From a virus, in IMG/VR virus record IMGVR_UViG_3300033049_000177, positions 1-22,582 of that record: a stretch of DNA of 22,582 bases; one strand, 5' to 3'. Both the position numbers and the translations under genes were made by a program. Below the pieces are notes generated by a model, which was not told the DNA's origin, did no database searches, and worked only from the letters and a program-made list of their open reading frames with translations. Each line of letters starts with the position of its first letter. Position 1 is the stretch's first letter. Shown here in pieces: positions 22,382 to 22,582 of the stretch.

Positions 22382-22582
22382 TTAACCAACTAACTGCTTA
22401 CGAAAGGATTTATGGATCATCTCTTTTATGTCATCTTCTAAGTTGGCTTCAAATATAAGAATAATACTTGCAGATTCAAATTCAAAAGACGACTTATCAT
22501 ATTCTTGACCAGATAGATAAAGTTCTAGATTCCCGCTATTACTTATATCTGAGAATCCAAATTTATCTCCACAAATATTTAC
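22382..22582 (-). CDS. 3' end of an unknown gene, cut by the window edge
   Basis: An open frame of 66 codons running from the window edge to a TAA at 22382-22384, with no internal start needed. The visible C-terminal part reads as a plausible soluble protein: a beta-like stretch (NLELYLSGQEYD), a beta strand (SIILIFEAN) and a closing amphipathic helix (DDIKEMIHKSFRKQLVG). I do not recognise the family. The strong terminator placed directly after the stop supports it as a real gene whose transcript normally ends before the terminase region. The 5' end and total length cannot be seen. Confidence 0.65.
   Translation of the reverse strand, partial: VNICGDKFGFSDISNSGNLELYLSGQEYDKSSFEFESASIILIFEANLEDDIKEMIHKSFRKQLVG

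Noticed and set aside
1-22582. CRISPR arrays, insertion sequences, integrase or attachment sites.
   Set aside because: I found no regularly spaced repeats, transposase motifs or tyrosine recombinase in any frame. The only repeats are short coding ones and terminator stems.

Overview
The window is the late (structural plus lysis) region of a short-tailed, P22-type temperate phage or prophage. All recognisable genes lie on the minus strand, so transcription runs from the right end (about 22.1 kb) to the left end. The DNA is AT-rich by eye. That and the style of the proteins suggest a host such as Acinetobacter or another member of the Moraxellaceae; this is an inference, and no host gene or attachment site is in the window.

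Layout in transcription order. At the right edge is the 3' end of an unknown gene (22382-22582), closed by a UUCG-loop terminator. Next comes a gap with no supported protein gene, holding a promoter, a structured stretch and an intrinsic terminator, all on the PLUS strand: a candidate antisense or small RNA of about 190 nt. Then come the packaging and head genes: small terminase, large terminase, P22-type portal, scaffold, P22-type coat and a coiled-coil/HeH-type protein. A promoter-gene-terminator cassette (moron) of unknown function follows.

The tail genes come next: a gp4-like adaptor, then a gp10-like hub gene that appears to have been broken by about 2.3 kb of in-frame foreign sequence. 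Its last 66 codons survive as a separate ORF with its own ribosome binding site. After that are a coiled-coil needle- or fibre-like protein, a tail fibre and a cupin-like protein. The DNA ejection block (gp7-like, gp20-like, a virion-associated lysozyme-like protein and a gp16-like protein) is interrupted by a second moron-like unit encoding a membrane protein. After another terminator comes a collar-type tail fibre. The lysis cassette closes the window: S21-like holin, SAR-type endolysin, Rz, and Rz1 nested inside Rz.

How the genes work together: terminase loads DNA through the portal into a coat/scaffold shell; the gp4- and gp10-like proteins and the needle close the portal; fibres, and possibly the extended gp10, bind the host; ejection proteins and the lysozyme-like protein bring the DNA through the envelope; holin, endolysin and the Rz/Rz1 spanin release progeny. 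Several intrinsic terminators sit inside the late block, including one within the portal coding sequence, which suggests the late transcript is antiterminated or that these sites tune gene dosage. The most unusual items are the split and extended gp10 gene, the plus-strand RNA candidate upstream of the small terminase gene, and the two moron cassettes.
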